From NCBI GenBank assembly GCA_026120185.1, contig JANUWF010001691.1, forward strand, positions 725,326 to 789,325: a stretch of 64,000 nucleotides of DNA, written 5' to 3'. Shown here one piece after another: positions 46,957 to 58,900 of the stretch (position 1 is its first letter; each line of letters begins with the position of its first letter). A model generated the notes under the pieces. The model had not been told where the DNA came from and made no database searches. It saw nothing but the letters and a program-made list of their open reading frames with translations. A program made the position numbers and the translations under genes. Source of the stretch: Voacanga thouarsii. Taxonomy: Eukaryota > Streptophyta > Magnoliopsida > Gentianales > Apocynaceae.

Positions 46957-47720
46957 CCAGTTAGAGGAAGTTTTGAGTACTTCATCACTTTCACGGATGA
47001 TTGCATAAGGTTTGGTTATATTTACTTAATGAGACGCAAGTCTGACTCTTTTGATAAGTTCAAAGAGTTTAAGGCTGAAGTGGAGTGTCGGACAGGTAAA
47101 CTAATCAAGACCTTACGATCGGATCATGGTGAAGAGTACCTCCTTGGTGAATTCAAGGACTACATGGTACATCAAGGGATAGTATCCCAACTCTCTACAC
47201 CGGGAACACCCCAACAAAATGGAGTAGCTGAGAGAAGAAACAGGACATTGATGGAAATGGTCCGAAGTATGATGTCTCATGCTACTCTTCTAGTATCTTT
47301 TTAAGGATATGCCCTAGAAACAGCGGTATACATTCTAAACTTAGTGTCTTCCAAGTCAGTACCTAGGATATGTGGACTGGGCGTAAGCCAAGTCTGAATC
47401 ATCTCAAGATATGGGGTTGTACAGCTTATGTATTGGTCAAGGGAGACAAGTTGGAACCAAGATCAGAATTATACTATTTTGTTAGGTATCCAAAAGGGAC
47501 AAAAGGTGGTTACTTTTATCATCCTAAAGAGCAGAAAGTATTGGTTAGTACCAATGCTAGATACTTAGAGGATGATCAAAGTACTTCCACTAAAGGTTCA
47601 ACTAGGTTAGAACTTGAGGAAAAGTTATCTTCGGAATCAACTTCTTCTAACCCAATTGTGGAACAAGAAGAGGCACAGCCTCAAAAGCCTGTACAAATGG
47701 AGCCTCGTCGTAGTGGGAGA
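46957..47720 (+). pseudogene. int: Copia-3 integrase core and C-terminal region
   Basis: Continues the gene broken at 42680. The second and third catalytic residues are present: LRSDHGEEY near 47115 and QQNGVAERRNRT near 47215. A stop after LLVSF (47304) and a frame change near 47360 precede the C-terminal block RKPSLNHLKIWGCTAYV. Together with the aspartate at 42657 the D,D,E triad is complete, so only the insertion, stop and frameshift inactivate it. The degraded linker to RT (EPRRSGRVSRV near 47700) follows. Confidence 0.85.
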
Positions 47721-48600
47721 GTGTCTAGGGTTCTAAAGAGATGGACTAGAGAAGCTTTCGAACTAGTCTTCGACCATCAGGAACAAGACCCCACTAAATA
47801 CAAAGAGGCTATTGCTGATGTCGATGCAAATCTATGGCATGAAGTAATGAAAGTCGAGATTGAGTCTATGTATTTTAATCAGGTTTGGGATCTTATAGCT
47901 TCACCTGAAGGGATAAAACCTATTGAATGTAAGTGGGTATACAAGAGGAAGAGAATAGTGAATAGGAATGTGGAAACCTTCAAAGCTAGGTTTGTGGCGA
48001 AAGGGTATACTCAGAAAGAGGGAATCGATTATGAGAAAACCTTTTCCCAGGTAGCCATGCTTAAGTTCATCCATATCCTCCTTGCCATCACATGTTATTA
48101 TGACTACGAGATATGGCAAATGGATGTCAAGATGGCATTCTTAAATGGCCATCTTAGCGAAGACATCTATATGTCCCAACCGGAAGGCTTTATTACTAAA
48201 GGCCAAGAACATATGGTTTACAAGCTTAAGAAATCTATTTATGGATTTAAGCAGGCATCGAGAGCATAGAACATTTGTTTTGATGAGACTGTAAAGTTTT
48301 ACGATTTTATTCAAAACGAGGATGAACCATATATGTACAGGAAACTTGAAGGCATTAATGTGATTTTTCTTGTCTTGTATGTGGATGACATTCTACTCAT
48401 TGGAAATAATGTAGGGTCATTATCATCTACCAAGGTTTGGCTGTCTAGTCAATTTAGTATGAAGGACTTGGGAGAAGCCAGTTACATTCTCAGGATTAGG
48501 CTTCTTAGAAATAGGAAGCAGAAAATGTTAGGATTATCCCAAGCGACATACATTGACAAGATGATGGTTAAGTATAGCATGGACTCATGCAAGGGAGCTA
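47721..48600 (+). pseudogene. pol: Copia-3 reverse transcriptase
   Basis: Reads WDLIASPEGIKPIECKWVYK near 47886, FKARFVAKGYTQKEGIDY near 47979 and QMDVKMAFLNGHL near 48118, with the first catalytic aspartate. KKSIYGFKQASRA near 48225 is followed by a stop at 48268 and then LYVDDILLIGNN near 48375, the catalytic YVDD. The polymerase blocks are well kept; one stop within the palm and neighbouring lesions make it inactive. Confidence 0.9.
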
Positions 48601-49361
48601 TAATTCCTTATAGACATGGGTTATCTTTTTGTTCAAGGGACTGCCCTAAGTCTCAAGAAAAAAAAGACAGAATGAGTAGGATTCCTTATACTTCGGCTAT
48701 GGAAAGTCTCATATACGCCATGCTATATACTTGTCTAGATATTTGCTTTGTCATAGGCTTAGTTAGTAGATATCAGTCAAACCCTAAGGAGGTTCATTAG
48801 CAAGCTGTAAAGCATATTCTCAAGTACCTCAAGGGAACAAGAGATTATATGCTGGTTTACAGGGTTGATGACTTGGTTCCTAGAGGATACACAGACTCAA
48901 ACTTCCAGGCAGATAAGGATGAAAGAAAATCCACTAGTGGATATGCTTTCACCTTATCTGGAAGAGCCATTTCATAGAAGAGTATCAAGTAATCTTAAAT
49001 TACTGACTCAACCATGGAAGTTGAGTATGTGGCAGCTTCGGAGGCATCCAAAAAAGAAGTCTGGCTCCGAAAGTTCCTTTCAGAACTTGGAGTCGTGCCA
49101 TACATGGAAAGGCCGATTGTGATATATTGCAATAACACTGGAGTAGTATCGCAATCCAAAGAACCCAAGAACCACAAGAAGGGGAAGCACATTGAGAGGA
49201 AGTACCACCTAATCCAGGATTTCATCCAGAGACAAGAAATCATAGTGGAACAGATTGCCTCAGAAAACAATCTAACAGATCCATTCACCAAGCCTTTAGC
49301 TGAGAGAGTCTTCAAAACACACTTAGACGCTATAGAGGTGGGCACTTACGGACTTACTTAG
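48601..49361 (+). pseudogene. pol: Copia-3 RT thumb and RNase H
   Basis: IPYTSAMESLIYAML near 48681 and VKHILKYLKGTRDYML near 48808 precede the RNase H part: RGYTDSNFQADKDERKSTSGY near 48880, MEVEYVAASEASKKEVWLRK near 49014, and VIYCNNTGVV near 49120, where the catalytic D of CDN is replaced by N. Ends DAIEVGTYGLT at 49361. Stops at 48798, 48978 and following, with short frame disturbances. Confidence 0.85.
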
Positions 49362-49368
49362 TCTTAAA

Positions 49369-49383
49369 GTGCAAGTGGGAGAT
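49369..49383 (+). other. Copia-3 polypurine tract
   Basis: GTGCAAGTGGGAGAT directly before the 3' LTR start TGTTGAGAAATATGCCC. Confidence 0.85.
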
Positions 49384-51146
49384 TGTTGAGAAATATGCCC
49401 TCTTAGACTAGGTTTTTGATATAAATTTTGAATATTTTAATAAAAAATTTTATCTTCGTGATTTGTTTGTGAATTTACATTTTATTTGTGCATAATTATG
49501 TTGGAAAAAGACCCATTGTGTTTAAGTAAGTAGTCCATGTGAATGGTGGTCTTTCACAATAAGGTATAGATCATGGGTTACTTAACACATAAACGTTTGT
49601 TCTTAACCGATTGATGAGGATGGGAATCTCATCACTAGGTTATTATGTTATGAATTCCAAATGCGGAATGGCTTACCTTTAGCCAGTGAGTAGTCCACTC
49701 ACTTCATGACATAAGTGTATTTCGAATACGTAGAACAAGACCTGTAGTAGTGGTTTCTTAAAGTACAATATGGGAGAAACCTAGACTACTACTGCTACAA
49801 CGTAGACTAGTACTCTACGATTTGATTATCAGTTGGTGGTCTGACGAAGCTGGAATCATGTACTTTGATATGCTTTAGTTGGGGTTCTATCGTAGAACCA
49901 ATATACTTTCATGTTAAGTATGTGTGACTAGTTAGTTAAGACAAACTTGTACAAGATAATTTCTATACTATATCGCCCCTTGTGGTTGTCCGAATAATCT
50001 AAATATCCAGGGCCCTAGGAAACATGACTTGGATGTTTGCTTTAGGGTAGTTCCCTTGAAAAGCAGAAATAAACCTGGAAGTCGTGGATCATTGGACCAG
50101 AAGCCTAAGGATGGTAGATGTTATTTAGAGAGGTGTTAGTACATTTCTTCCTCTCTAATGCATGGCGATGTATGGAGGGGTATTTTAGTCATTTCACCTG
50201 TAGGTCGGAGACTTTGCTAACGCAGCATTGTCCTTGAGGTCAATATTTTCTTATGGTGATATTAGGAAATATTTAAAACGTAAAATACAGCTATTTATAT
50301 GACAAGGGTATTTTGGTCATTTTAGTAGCCAAGGTGATATATTTTTTGGTCCCCAGTATAGACCGTAAGTCCTAATTATATACAGGCTAAGGAATTGGTC
50401 TTAAATTAAATGAAATTTATTTTATTTAAATATCCTGATTTAATTATTGGGTTAGAATAAAATAAAGGTCCACAGAGATAGAGAATTAATTAAGCTAGTT
50501 CGGTGGGTTAATTAATTATTCAGGACTTTGGCCCAGTTTGAATAATTTAAGATTAACCTAGGACTAAACAAATATAGGCTTGTTAATTGGACTCGTTTAT
50601 TTGGACTAGAAAATTAATTATTTATTGTGCCATTTATTTGGTTCTAATTAGAATAATTACTTTGGTCTAAGAGGCTACACTAAGAGTCCAATGGGCCAAA
50701 TTAAAAATTCAGTTTAACCTAGGGTTTTATTTAGGTTAAACAGAAAAATAAAGATGTACGTTGTTTTCTTCTTCTCTAAGAGAAAGAAAAATAGACGGCC
50801 TCTTTTCTCTCTGAAAAATCCCTTAGTCTTGTGAGTTGTTCACCAAACGTGGATTAGGTAAGCCATATACTGGAAGATCAAGAGGGAATTTGGCGTTCGT
50901 ATACATGCACAGACGCAGTAGGAGACTTGCATGAATCGCATCAAAGATTTCCACCAGCGCACCTACCCCAGTTCCACATATTCCGGTCCAGCCAACTTTG
51001 AGAACAAGAAGAGGTAAAAAAAAATTTCCTCTCGGAGCCCGGTCAGGCCGGGACTGACACCGGCTCCAGTCTGGAACTATTGCTGCATTTTTTTTTTTCT
51101 TGTTCTTCATAGCTTTGCTGTGTTTTGCTTCCCCTTTAAATCTTCA
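49384..51146 (+). repeat. Copia-3 3' LTR
   Basis: Direct repeat of 37667-39452, 1763 bp against 1786 bp. It ends AAATCTTCA and is followed by GCTGC. Its GC patch (51030-51080) reads GACTGACACCGGCTCC where the 5' copy reads GACTGGCGCCGGCTGA plus an extra GCCGCCGGCTC unit, so this patch is the most variable part of the LTR. Confidence 0.9.
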
Positions 51147-51344
51147 GCTGCAGCACGCACTGCCGAAGACCCACGCCAGAGAAAGACACCAAACAGCTTG
51201 CTGAAGAAGGAAGACGACCATACCCTAACCGTCTAGGCAATATACACTAGAGAAGAAGGATGCGTGCCGGAGAGGATGTCGATCTCTCAACCAGAAAAAA
51301 TGAAGTGGCTCTGTCGAGGGAGTTTGGTTGAATTAAAATTGGGG
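51147..51344. other. Right flank of Copia-3; nothing recognisable
   Basis: About 200 bp of comparatively GC-rich sequence (GCACGCACTGCCGAAGACCC and similar) unlike the transposon sequence on either side. Joined in thought to 37661, it represents part of the pre-insertion locus. No gene can be defined in it. Confidence 0.4.
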
Positions 51345-51742
51345 ATCAACCAATTACGACGATTATTATTAACCATCGTATTAAATCCATTTAATGCAAC
51401 GATTATCCTATAACCATCATATTAAATTGATCAAATACGATGATTAATGATTAACCGTCGTATTAGACCAATTTAATACGACATCATTAACTGTCTTATT
51501 AAATTGGTATAATACTATAGTAGTAAATAGCCGTCGTATACAATGCACAAATATGACGGCTATATGCCGTCGTATTAAAGTACAATAATCAATTATTTTA
51601 TATTTTTGTTTTATTTATATATAAAATATATACATATATATATATTACAAATACGATAAATAACATTATATAAATTTTACTTTTACAATAATAATTATAC
51701 ATAATATGTCTACGCATAAATGAGTTAATAATTAAAATAGTA

Positions 51743-51750
51743 TGCTATAT

Positions 51751-51785
<35 letters not shown>

Positions 51786-51841
51786 GTATGTATATGTGTA
51801 TAAATGAGTTAATAATTAAAATAGTATGCTATATTATATAA

Positions 51842-51939
<98 letters not shown>

Positions 51940-52071
51940 TGTATGTATGTATGTATGTATGTATGTATGTATGTATGTATGTATGTATGTATGTATGTAT
52001 GTATGTATGTATGTATGTATGTATGTATGTATGTATGTATGTATGTATGTATGTATGTATGTATGTATGTA

Positions 52072-52106
<35 letters not shown>

Positions 52107-52353
52107 GTGTATGCATACGTAGAATGTAATTCATTCATTTAACAGTGTATGTGCATATATAGAATATATACACATACACTGTTAAATGAATGAATTACAT
52201 TCTATGTATGCATATATACACACACACATCATACATACATATATATATATATATATGAATAAATGAATTATATTCTATATATGCACATACATTCTTCTAT
52301 ATATATATATATATATATGTAAATGAATAAATTACATTCTATGTATGCACACA

Positions 52354-52391
<38 letters not shown>

Positions 52392-52577
52392 TACATACAT
52401 TTATATATATATATATATATATATTTATTTATTTACACATACACACTCATTATATTCTATACATACATACATACATACATACATACATACATACATACAT
52501 ACATACATACATACATACATACATACATACACACATACATATGTGAATTATATTCTATATATGCACATACACTATTC

Positions 52578-52608
<31 letters not shown>

Positions 52609-52657
52609 AAATGAATAAATTACATTCTATGAATGCATATATACATATATTGATACA

Positions 52658-52700
<43 letters not shown>
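51743..52700. repeat. Compound microsatellite block
   Basis: In order: (TA)n at about 51752-51772, (GT)n 51849-51879, (AT)n 51886-51910, (ATGT)41 at 51911-52074, (GT)n with GCGCGCGC to 52110, a palindrome, (AT)n, (AC)n 52350-52386, (ACAT)n at 52461-52530, then (GT)n at 52590-52608 and 52661-52699. A unit close to AATGAATAAATTACATTCTA followed by TGTATGCA recurs between the runs. All open frames here are repeat artefacts. Confidence 0.9.
52111..52213. repeat. Near-perfect inverted repeat, 43-bp arms
   Basis: Arms 52111-52153 and 52171-52213 are reverse complements with one mismatch (33 bp perfect next to the 17-bp loop). Arm core: AATTCATTCATTTAACAGTG. It could extrude as a cruciform or form a hairpin in RNA. 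Confidence 0.9.
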
Positions 52701-52702
<2 letters not shown>

Positions 52703-53262
52703 ACACACACTCTTCTAGTGCACTTACATTTGTAAAAATATCAAATTAATTATCCAACCATTAGATTTGTTAAATTTATTACCCAAAATATTGTGACTAA
52801 ATTTGAAAATAATCATATAAAAATTAAATTATTTTTTAAGGATTATTTTTATAATTAGAATTAAATACGCAAGCCCTAATCGTCGTATTAGGCTCTTAAA
52901 AATGACGGTTCATCCCAACTGTGGTATTTATACATATAAAACAATGGTTTCCAACCGTTGTATTAGACCTCCTCAGATCTAAATTAAGTTTTGTCAATTC
53001 ATATATGACGGTTAACCATAACTGTTGTATTAAGTATACCTAATACGACAGTTAATGGCAGCCGTCGTACTAAGTGGAACAAATACGACGGTTATGAGTA
53101 ACCATCGTATTTAAGTGATCTAATACAATGACTTGTTTCAAACCGTGGTATTTAGTCTATCGAATACAACGGTTGAAAACCATCATTTATAAGGGCCTAT
53201 TACAACGGTTTTTAGGCCGTCATATTATGTCTGGTCGTATTTGTCCTTTTTTTTTTGTAGTA

Positions 53263-53830
53263 AAAAGATCATCCCAAAAGTAATACTTCACATCAGAAAG
53301 GAAATTTCTTCATCTGTTGTGGAGTAAGTCCTTTTGGAAGAATACCTGCTACAAGAAAGTTAGCATAATCTACAAAATAAGGAGAAATAGAATTTTTTCC
53401 TTCAACCCATAAAAGTTGTTCATCTGAAAAAACATCATTGATCTCATCTTCTTTCAGTACTTCCAAAGTGGGGTTTTCTAGCCTTAACAGCTGATTTGCA
53501 GCTCAGTTCTTAGCTCCCTTCTTGTACTTGATTTGCAAGTCAAACTCCTGTAATAACAATACCCATCTTATTAATTTAGGTTTAGAGTCATATTTAGCAA
53601 GAAGATATCTTAGTATAGAGCGATCAGTGTAAACCATAATTTTAGATAAGATAAGGTAAGAACAAAATTTAGTGAAGGCAAATAGTATTGCTAGCAACAC
53701 TTTTTCCGTGGTAGTGTAATTTTCTTGCACTACTGTGAGAGTTTTGCTGGCATAGTAGATAGGTTGAAAGTACTTACCCCGCCTTTTATCCAAGAACTGC
53801 TCCAACTGCATAATCTTTAGCATCCCACAT
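53263..53830 (-). pseudogene. pol: Athila-type RNase H fragment
   Basis: The minus strand encodes [22 protein letters not shown] near 53770, then [30 protein letters not shown] near 53610, [15 protein letters not shown] near 53555 and a tail with QLLRLENP near 53480 that enters the spacer toward integrase. Gypsy RNase H of the Athila type, with one stop near 53502. The RT upstream and the integrase downstream are missing; the right end is near 53830 and the left end meets the repeat element at 53262. Confidence 0.8.
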
Positions 53831-53849
53831 TAGCTCAAAGGGGAGTGAC

Positions 53850-54604
53850 CAATCAAGAAAAACTAAAATGGGAGATTTAATAGCTAGAGAATATATACTC
53901 AAGATGTTATTTGATAACATAGTGAAGTTTATTGCGAGAAAGAGAAGTTGATGTAGCCAAATTATAATTAGTTATAATTTATAGGCCAATTTATAATTCA
54001 AAGAACTTCATGGGTTCCAATTGCAAATGGAGAATTGCAATTGTTTGTTTGGAATTCTCAGATGGTTTTATTGTTGAGGTTTTTTGGGTGACCCATGAGA
54101 CACACATGAAATAAAATAACATAAAACCAAAGGGCACACAAGAGGATAAAGATATGATATTTCGTTCTCTTCACTCTCTCTCTTTCGTGAACTTCTTCGA
54201 GGAGAACACAACCCTTCTTCTTCTTCTTCTTTCTCTGGTTTTTGTTTAAAACAAGAAAAACCCTAGCCACCATTGTTGTTTTCTGCTAGCACAGAAAATC
54301 TTGGTGCTTGAGTGTAATCCCACGTGTGGATTTCTGTTAGAAATAATCACACACTGTGATTATAGTGGTTGGATATTCAACTCTCGTGGTGATTCTTCAA
54401 GACAATTGCTGGATCGTGCCACAATTATCATACTTGAAGAAGGAAAGTTTTATTTTCCACACAAACAAAGAAAGGTAAAAGATGTTATCTTTGTTTTTTT
54501 ATTTTCTATATATATGTCTTGTTTTCCACACATATGCGGATCCTGGGATGGTATCTCATTCTTATTCTTCCGTTGCGCCGTATATGATACACGAGAGATA
54601 CCCA
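53850..54604 (+). repeat. Copia-4 5' LTR remnant (5' end missing)
   Basis: Assigned because it ends at the primer-binding site and contains an AATTATAATT...GGGTTCCAATTGCAA stretch (about 53960-54030) resembling the LTR of Copia-2. The TGTTAGT start is absent. No coding content; the frame at 54301-54690 runs across the primer site and is not a gene. Confidence 0.5.
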
Positions 54605-54608
54605 ATAG

Positions 54609-54624
54609 TGGTATCAGAGCCATG
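54609..54624 (+). other. Copia-4 primer-binding site (tRNA-iMet)
   Basis: TGGTATCAGAGCCATG, the canonical Copia primer site complementary to initiator tRNA-Met. Confidence 0.9.
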
Positions 54625-55989
54625 TTATGTGTGGTTTACAGCATATTGTTTCCTTGCGTGAAAGCTGTTTCATGCATGTGTTCACTGTGAAAATTGTTTT
54701 CATTCGAGTCGAAATCATTTCGAGCATTGTGAGTTAGGTCTGTAGCATAATATGATTGTGTAATAGTTACAGCATATCTATTGCAAAAGATAACGATTCT
54801 AGAAATTATTTCTGGAAAATTTTTATACAGCAGATTGTAGCCGGAACCGGCTCTAGCTCCCTAACCGGCGCCGGTTGTGTGCTGTTTTGCGAAGTTCAAA
54901 AATTATTTCTGGGGAAAACTGTTTTCATTAAAACAGACCACAGTCGGCGCACCGGTTCTTTTATGTTATGTTCGCAATGTCCATAAATTGTTTCTAGAGA
55001 AAACTTTTGTCAAAACCAGAACGTGACTGGCGCTGGCTCTGGCTTCCAAACCGGCACTAGTTCGACTCTGTTTTCTAAAAAAAAAAAACTTGACCCGTTA
55101 TCGTTGCGTGACAGGACCCAATAGCATTTCTCAAACTTAATTTTAAGACAAACAATTGATGTACTTTTCTAAAATATTTATTTTAGAATCTGTTTTATTT
55201 TTCAAAAATAGTGATTTTGGAATAATAAAAGTTATATTTTTATTTTGTTTACACATAATTAATGGCATGGTGGATGGTTATGGACTAGAACTAATTATAT
55301 ATGTTCATGCATTTTACAGTTTTGGTTTTGTATGAAATAGGGCTTGCATGTCCTGCCTTCTCTCAAATTCATATGTAATTCTCTTCTCATTTAACTCCCC
55401 TCAAATGTAACTCAAGGTTTTCTCTTTTTAGGAAATAATGTAATTAGATTACATATGTTAGATAGGAGTAGAATTATGTTACTTTGGAGATGGCAACCAA
55501 GACAAGGTGAGAAGGTAAGACCTTCTACTTAAATCATACATGAACACATAGGATTAACTATATTAATTTCTTTTATGGCTCAAAGAAATTAATTTAGGGT
55601 AAAGTCCATAACGATACCATGCAATCGCTTTATTATCATGATTATTAATTTTGTGATTTATTGATTATTATGTATGTCATTTGTTGAAATCACTAAAAGG
55701 AAGAAATCCCTTAATTAATATTAACATAATTCCTTCCGTTAATATGGTAAGAACGAGAGTCTTTTGTCAATATCAGGTTGTTGGGCAAACCCAAGCCTAC
55801 TTAACAACAGGCATGTTCAAGCTATAGAATTAAATTCCTTTGGAATTAAATTCCTGATTAATGGATCAGGTTTAACTAAATTCTTTATCCCAGTTGGGCA
55901 AACTCAAGCATAAAAAAATTTAGAAGAAAAGTTAGGGTAGCCTAAAAGGCTTTAAGATTAAAAGCTACTAATCACCCAACGATCCAGCA
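54625..55989 (+). mobile_element. Copia-4 leader, first part, with GC cassette
   Basis: Noncoding. A GC-rich cassette at 54838-55080 contains three diverged units: CCGGAACCGGCTCTAGC...AACCGGCGCCGGTTGTG, GTCGGCGCACCGGTTC, and CTGGCGCTGGCTCTGGC...AACCGGCACTAGTTCG. They alternate with AAATTGTTTCTGG-type spacers, so the cassette looks like a tandem array with period about 90 bp. The later part (55735-55989) matches the Copia-2 leader. Confidence 0.75.
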
Positions 55990-55994
55990 GTTAT

Positions 55995-58900
55995 TGTAAT
56001 ACCCCGCCCAAAACCACATTTGACCTATAGGGAAAAAGTCATGCATTGCAGTACATCTCTCATTTCATGTGATATCTTCAAATTATTTTTGCATGGGTGC
56101 ATGTGATTTTCAAGGTTGTGCTTGCATAAAATTATTTAAATGTGTTGTTGCATTACTTGAGAGTTGTTTTAAGTGAAGTTTAGTAGAGGAGATGGAGGGA
56201 TGAGAATTAGGGTGGAAAGAATTTCTTAGAGAAATATTATCATCGGAGTTGATTTGGAATAGCGGTTGGATTTGGTGATTTTCCTTGGTGACCCGAGTTC
56301 GAATCTTACCTCTTGTGAATCTTAGTTTTCCTTTTGAATTCTTTTCTCTAGATTTCTTCATGCTTTGGCGGAAAAACCCTAGCCATCCTAGTGAATTTTA
56401 GTGCCATCATCTAAGGAGATAAGTCTCCATAGTTATCTCCTAAATTCAAGGATTTTTTATGAGGATAAAGTTTAGTTTTATTTCTAGCTTTTATTCTTTG
56501 ATTTTCGAAAACCCTAGTTAGAATAATTAGATTCTAGCTTAGTTTTAATGTATCAGATTTTGTAATTGATAGTTGGAACTAAATTATTATTTTTCTAGTT
56601 AGATACCTTATTGATTTTGAACATAGAACCCTAGCTAAAAATCTAGAAAATTTTCCAACTTAGTGCCACCACCTTTGAAGGTATTTTAGCTCAAAACAAA
56701 CTCTTTCAATACTAGGAAATCTTATCCTAAATCCTTTAGCAAATCAGATTTTATTTCAATCCTAAATCAACTAGGTTTTACTCTCTCTTTTTCCTGCAGA
56801 ATTTCGGCAGCCTTGTGCATGCACAAGCTGCACTCAATTCCTGCACTCCTAAGTGCAATCAAACTCTTCAAACCCTAGCTCAAATCACCTAGAACACCCC
56901 TCACCAAATCAGATTACTGTGGCGACACAAAATCAGATTTTATCCACCAAAAATTCCAGAATTTCAGCCAGCTTCAAACCAGGATTTTCGGTAGCTTCAA
57001 ACCAGAATTTTTGGCCGGCTTTGCTTAATGCAATGATCGAAAATTCTGCACTCCAACCACCACTAAAACTCCCTATTGAATTGGCTAATTTCAATGCCTA
57101 AAGAACTTATTATTTCCTCTATGAATTTCGGACAGATTAGCAACCAAAGTAGCCTAAATTTTCCCTCTTTTGTTTAGCAAATTTTCACACAAAAACCACT
57201 GCATGTGCGCAGGATTTTCAGTGACCAAAAGCTGTGCAAACTCTTCCTTGATTAGCCAAAAAGACCGGAACACACACAGCCCTTTTCTTGAGCTATATTT
57301 TGGTCAGCATAAGAGAACAATTCCAGATTATTTTCTCCTCTTAAACCTTCCCAATTTCAGCAGCAAAAAGGGGTACAGCAAGCTGCAATTTTTGCCCTTG
57401 CTGTCCAAGAAATCTAAAGCTATTAGGAGTCCTTCTTAGCACCACCATCTAACCCTAAATCAAACTTCTCTAACCCTAAATCACAGTAGCCGACCACTCC
57501 CTCCTTCCTACATGAAAATTCTAGCAAGAACTCTTCTGCAATTTTCAAAAATCCCAAGAACAATTCCTAGCAAAAAACCGATCACACCCTAAGGTAAGCA
57601 AAAATCATCTCAACCTCTTGAATCCTTTCTTCCGTCTATTCTTCTCTTTTCCTTCCCTTGAATCACGCCACCTAAAGGCTGATTTCATCCTCTTTAGCTA
57701 CCTTCGGACAAAAGGAAGTGAAGAAGGAAGCTTTTCTCTTTTTCTCAAACGAACTCAAGACGATCATCATAGGAGCATCGAGATCTTGATAACTCGGTTA
57801 TTTCAAGGTAAGGGAATTCTTACCCTTGATGTCGAAGTTAAGGTCTAATGAGATTGATGAGGTCTATGGAAGTATGATAGCATGATATATGTGCTTGGTG
57901 AGGATAGATGAATATTTTGAGTCGAGTAATTAATTAAGCATATTTGATGGATAGTAATGCCATGTTTTAGTGTGATAATGACGGATGTGAATTGTGATGG
58001 TCAAGTCAAGACCTTTTTGATATATTAATCATGTCTTTGATGGATGTAGGGTCATAGTGTATGGACTTTGAGAAGTAGATAATGGATTGTGAATTGTTAT
58101 AGGAATAAATGAGTTTAATGCATGTTTGAATCGATTGAGACCCTAATCATGATATTATGTGATTCTAGATCAGGAGGGTATTTGAAGGAAGCAAGCTGTG
58201 ATTTTATCTTGTTTATCTGAGGCATATCATGTAAGTCCCTGCATAAACTCTTTTGTTAAATGTTGTGATGGCAAGTCTATATAGTAAAGCTTTGTGAAGC
58301 TATTGTTAAACTATGTTTGCTTGGGTTGTAAACGTGGATATTTACTCTTTTACCGGTTTTGTCAAACTAACGATTTTATCAAGAATACTATTCTTTCTCC
58401 TAAATTTTTAGAAAACTCTTCTAAAGAAAACCACGTTTTACAAAGCCAAGATATGGAAATATTTTGAATCAGGAATTGACGGATATGTTCATTGAGTACT
58501 CAATAAAGGTAGGCTAACAATAGTAGTCTTGGAGGACTTGAGTAAGTCTTCTGGCAAGAGGCCACCTCCAGAAGATAAGCTCGGCTTGAAAAGGCGACAG
58601 TGTTGGTTGGTCAAATCGGTCTGAGCTAGCATTTGTACCTGGTAAGGTGTTATTTATTTTCCCAGCATGGACACCCGAATGGTTTTGTTGGGTGTAGAGA
58701 ATGATGAGTATCTCATCCGGTGGGCTGTACACTCACCTTGATTAGAACACCCAACGAGTGGTAATCTGGTCCAGGCAAGGTGCACAAAGTGTGGTGCCTT
58801 GTCCTCATGGAGCCCAACGTGTGGTGACATGATTGTTTATTCGAGTAGATGATTTATTTTGTATAAAGTGTGACAATGAGAAAAACCCACTTCTTGCAAA

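Larger units (their letters stand above)
37667..51146 (+). mobile_element. Copia-3: complete but inactive LTR retrotransposon
   Basis: 5' LTR 37667-39452, primer site, 1.7-kb leader, gag, protease, integrase, RT, RNase H, polypurine tract, 3' LTR 49384-51146. The flanking 5-mers GCTGT (37662-37666) and GCTGC (51147-51151) are a target duplication with one mismatch, so both ends are original. TGL-3 sits within the integrase gene; without it the element is about 9.2 kb. The two LTRs look about 90% identical by eye, indicating an old insertion. Gene order is Copia; the exact lineage is not decided. Confidence 0.9.
51345..53262. mobile_element. DNA-transposon-like element with subterminal repeats around a microsatellite
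   Basis: Both flanks of the microsatellite block (51345-51590 and 52870-53240) contain many short units of the form ATACGACGGTTA or its complement TAACCGTCGTAT, in both orientations. The right end reads (minus strand) TACTACAAAAAAAAAAGGAC at 53262, close to the CACTACAA-type terminus of plant CACTA elements that carry ACGACGG subterminal repeats. No matching left terminus was found and no transposase is present, so it is a non-autonomous and probably truncated copy. Confidence 0.55.

Noticed and set aside
51826..52142. Open frames on both strands repeating Met-Tyr-Val-Cys or Ile-His-Thr-Tyr
   Set aside because: They are translations of (ATGT)n and (ACAT)n microsatellites; a stop-free tetranucleotide repeat opens every frame.
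54301..54690. 129-residue plus-strand frame
   Set aside because: It spans the Copia-4 LTR end and primer-binding site, so it cannot be an independent gene.
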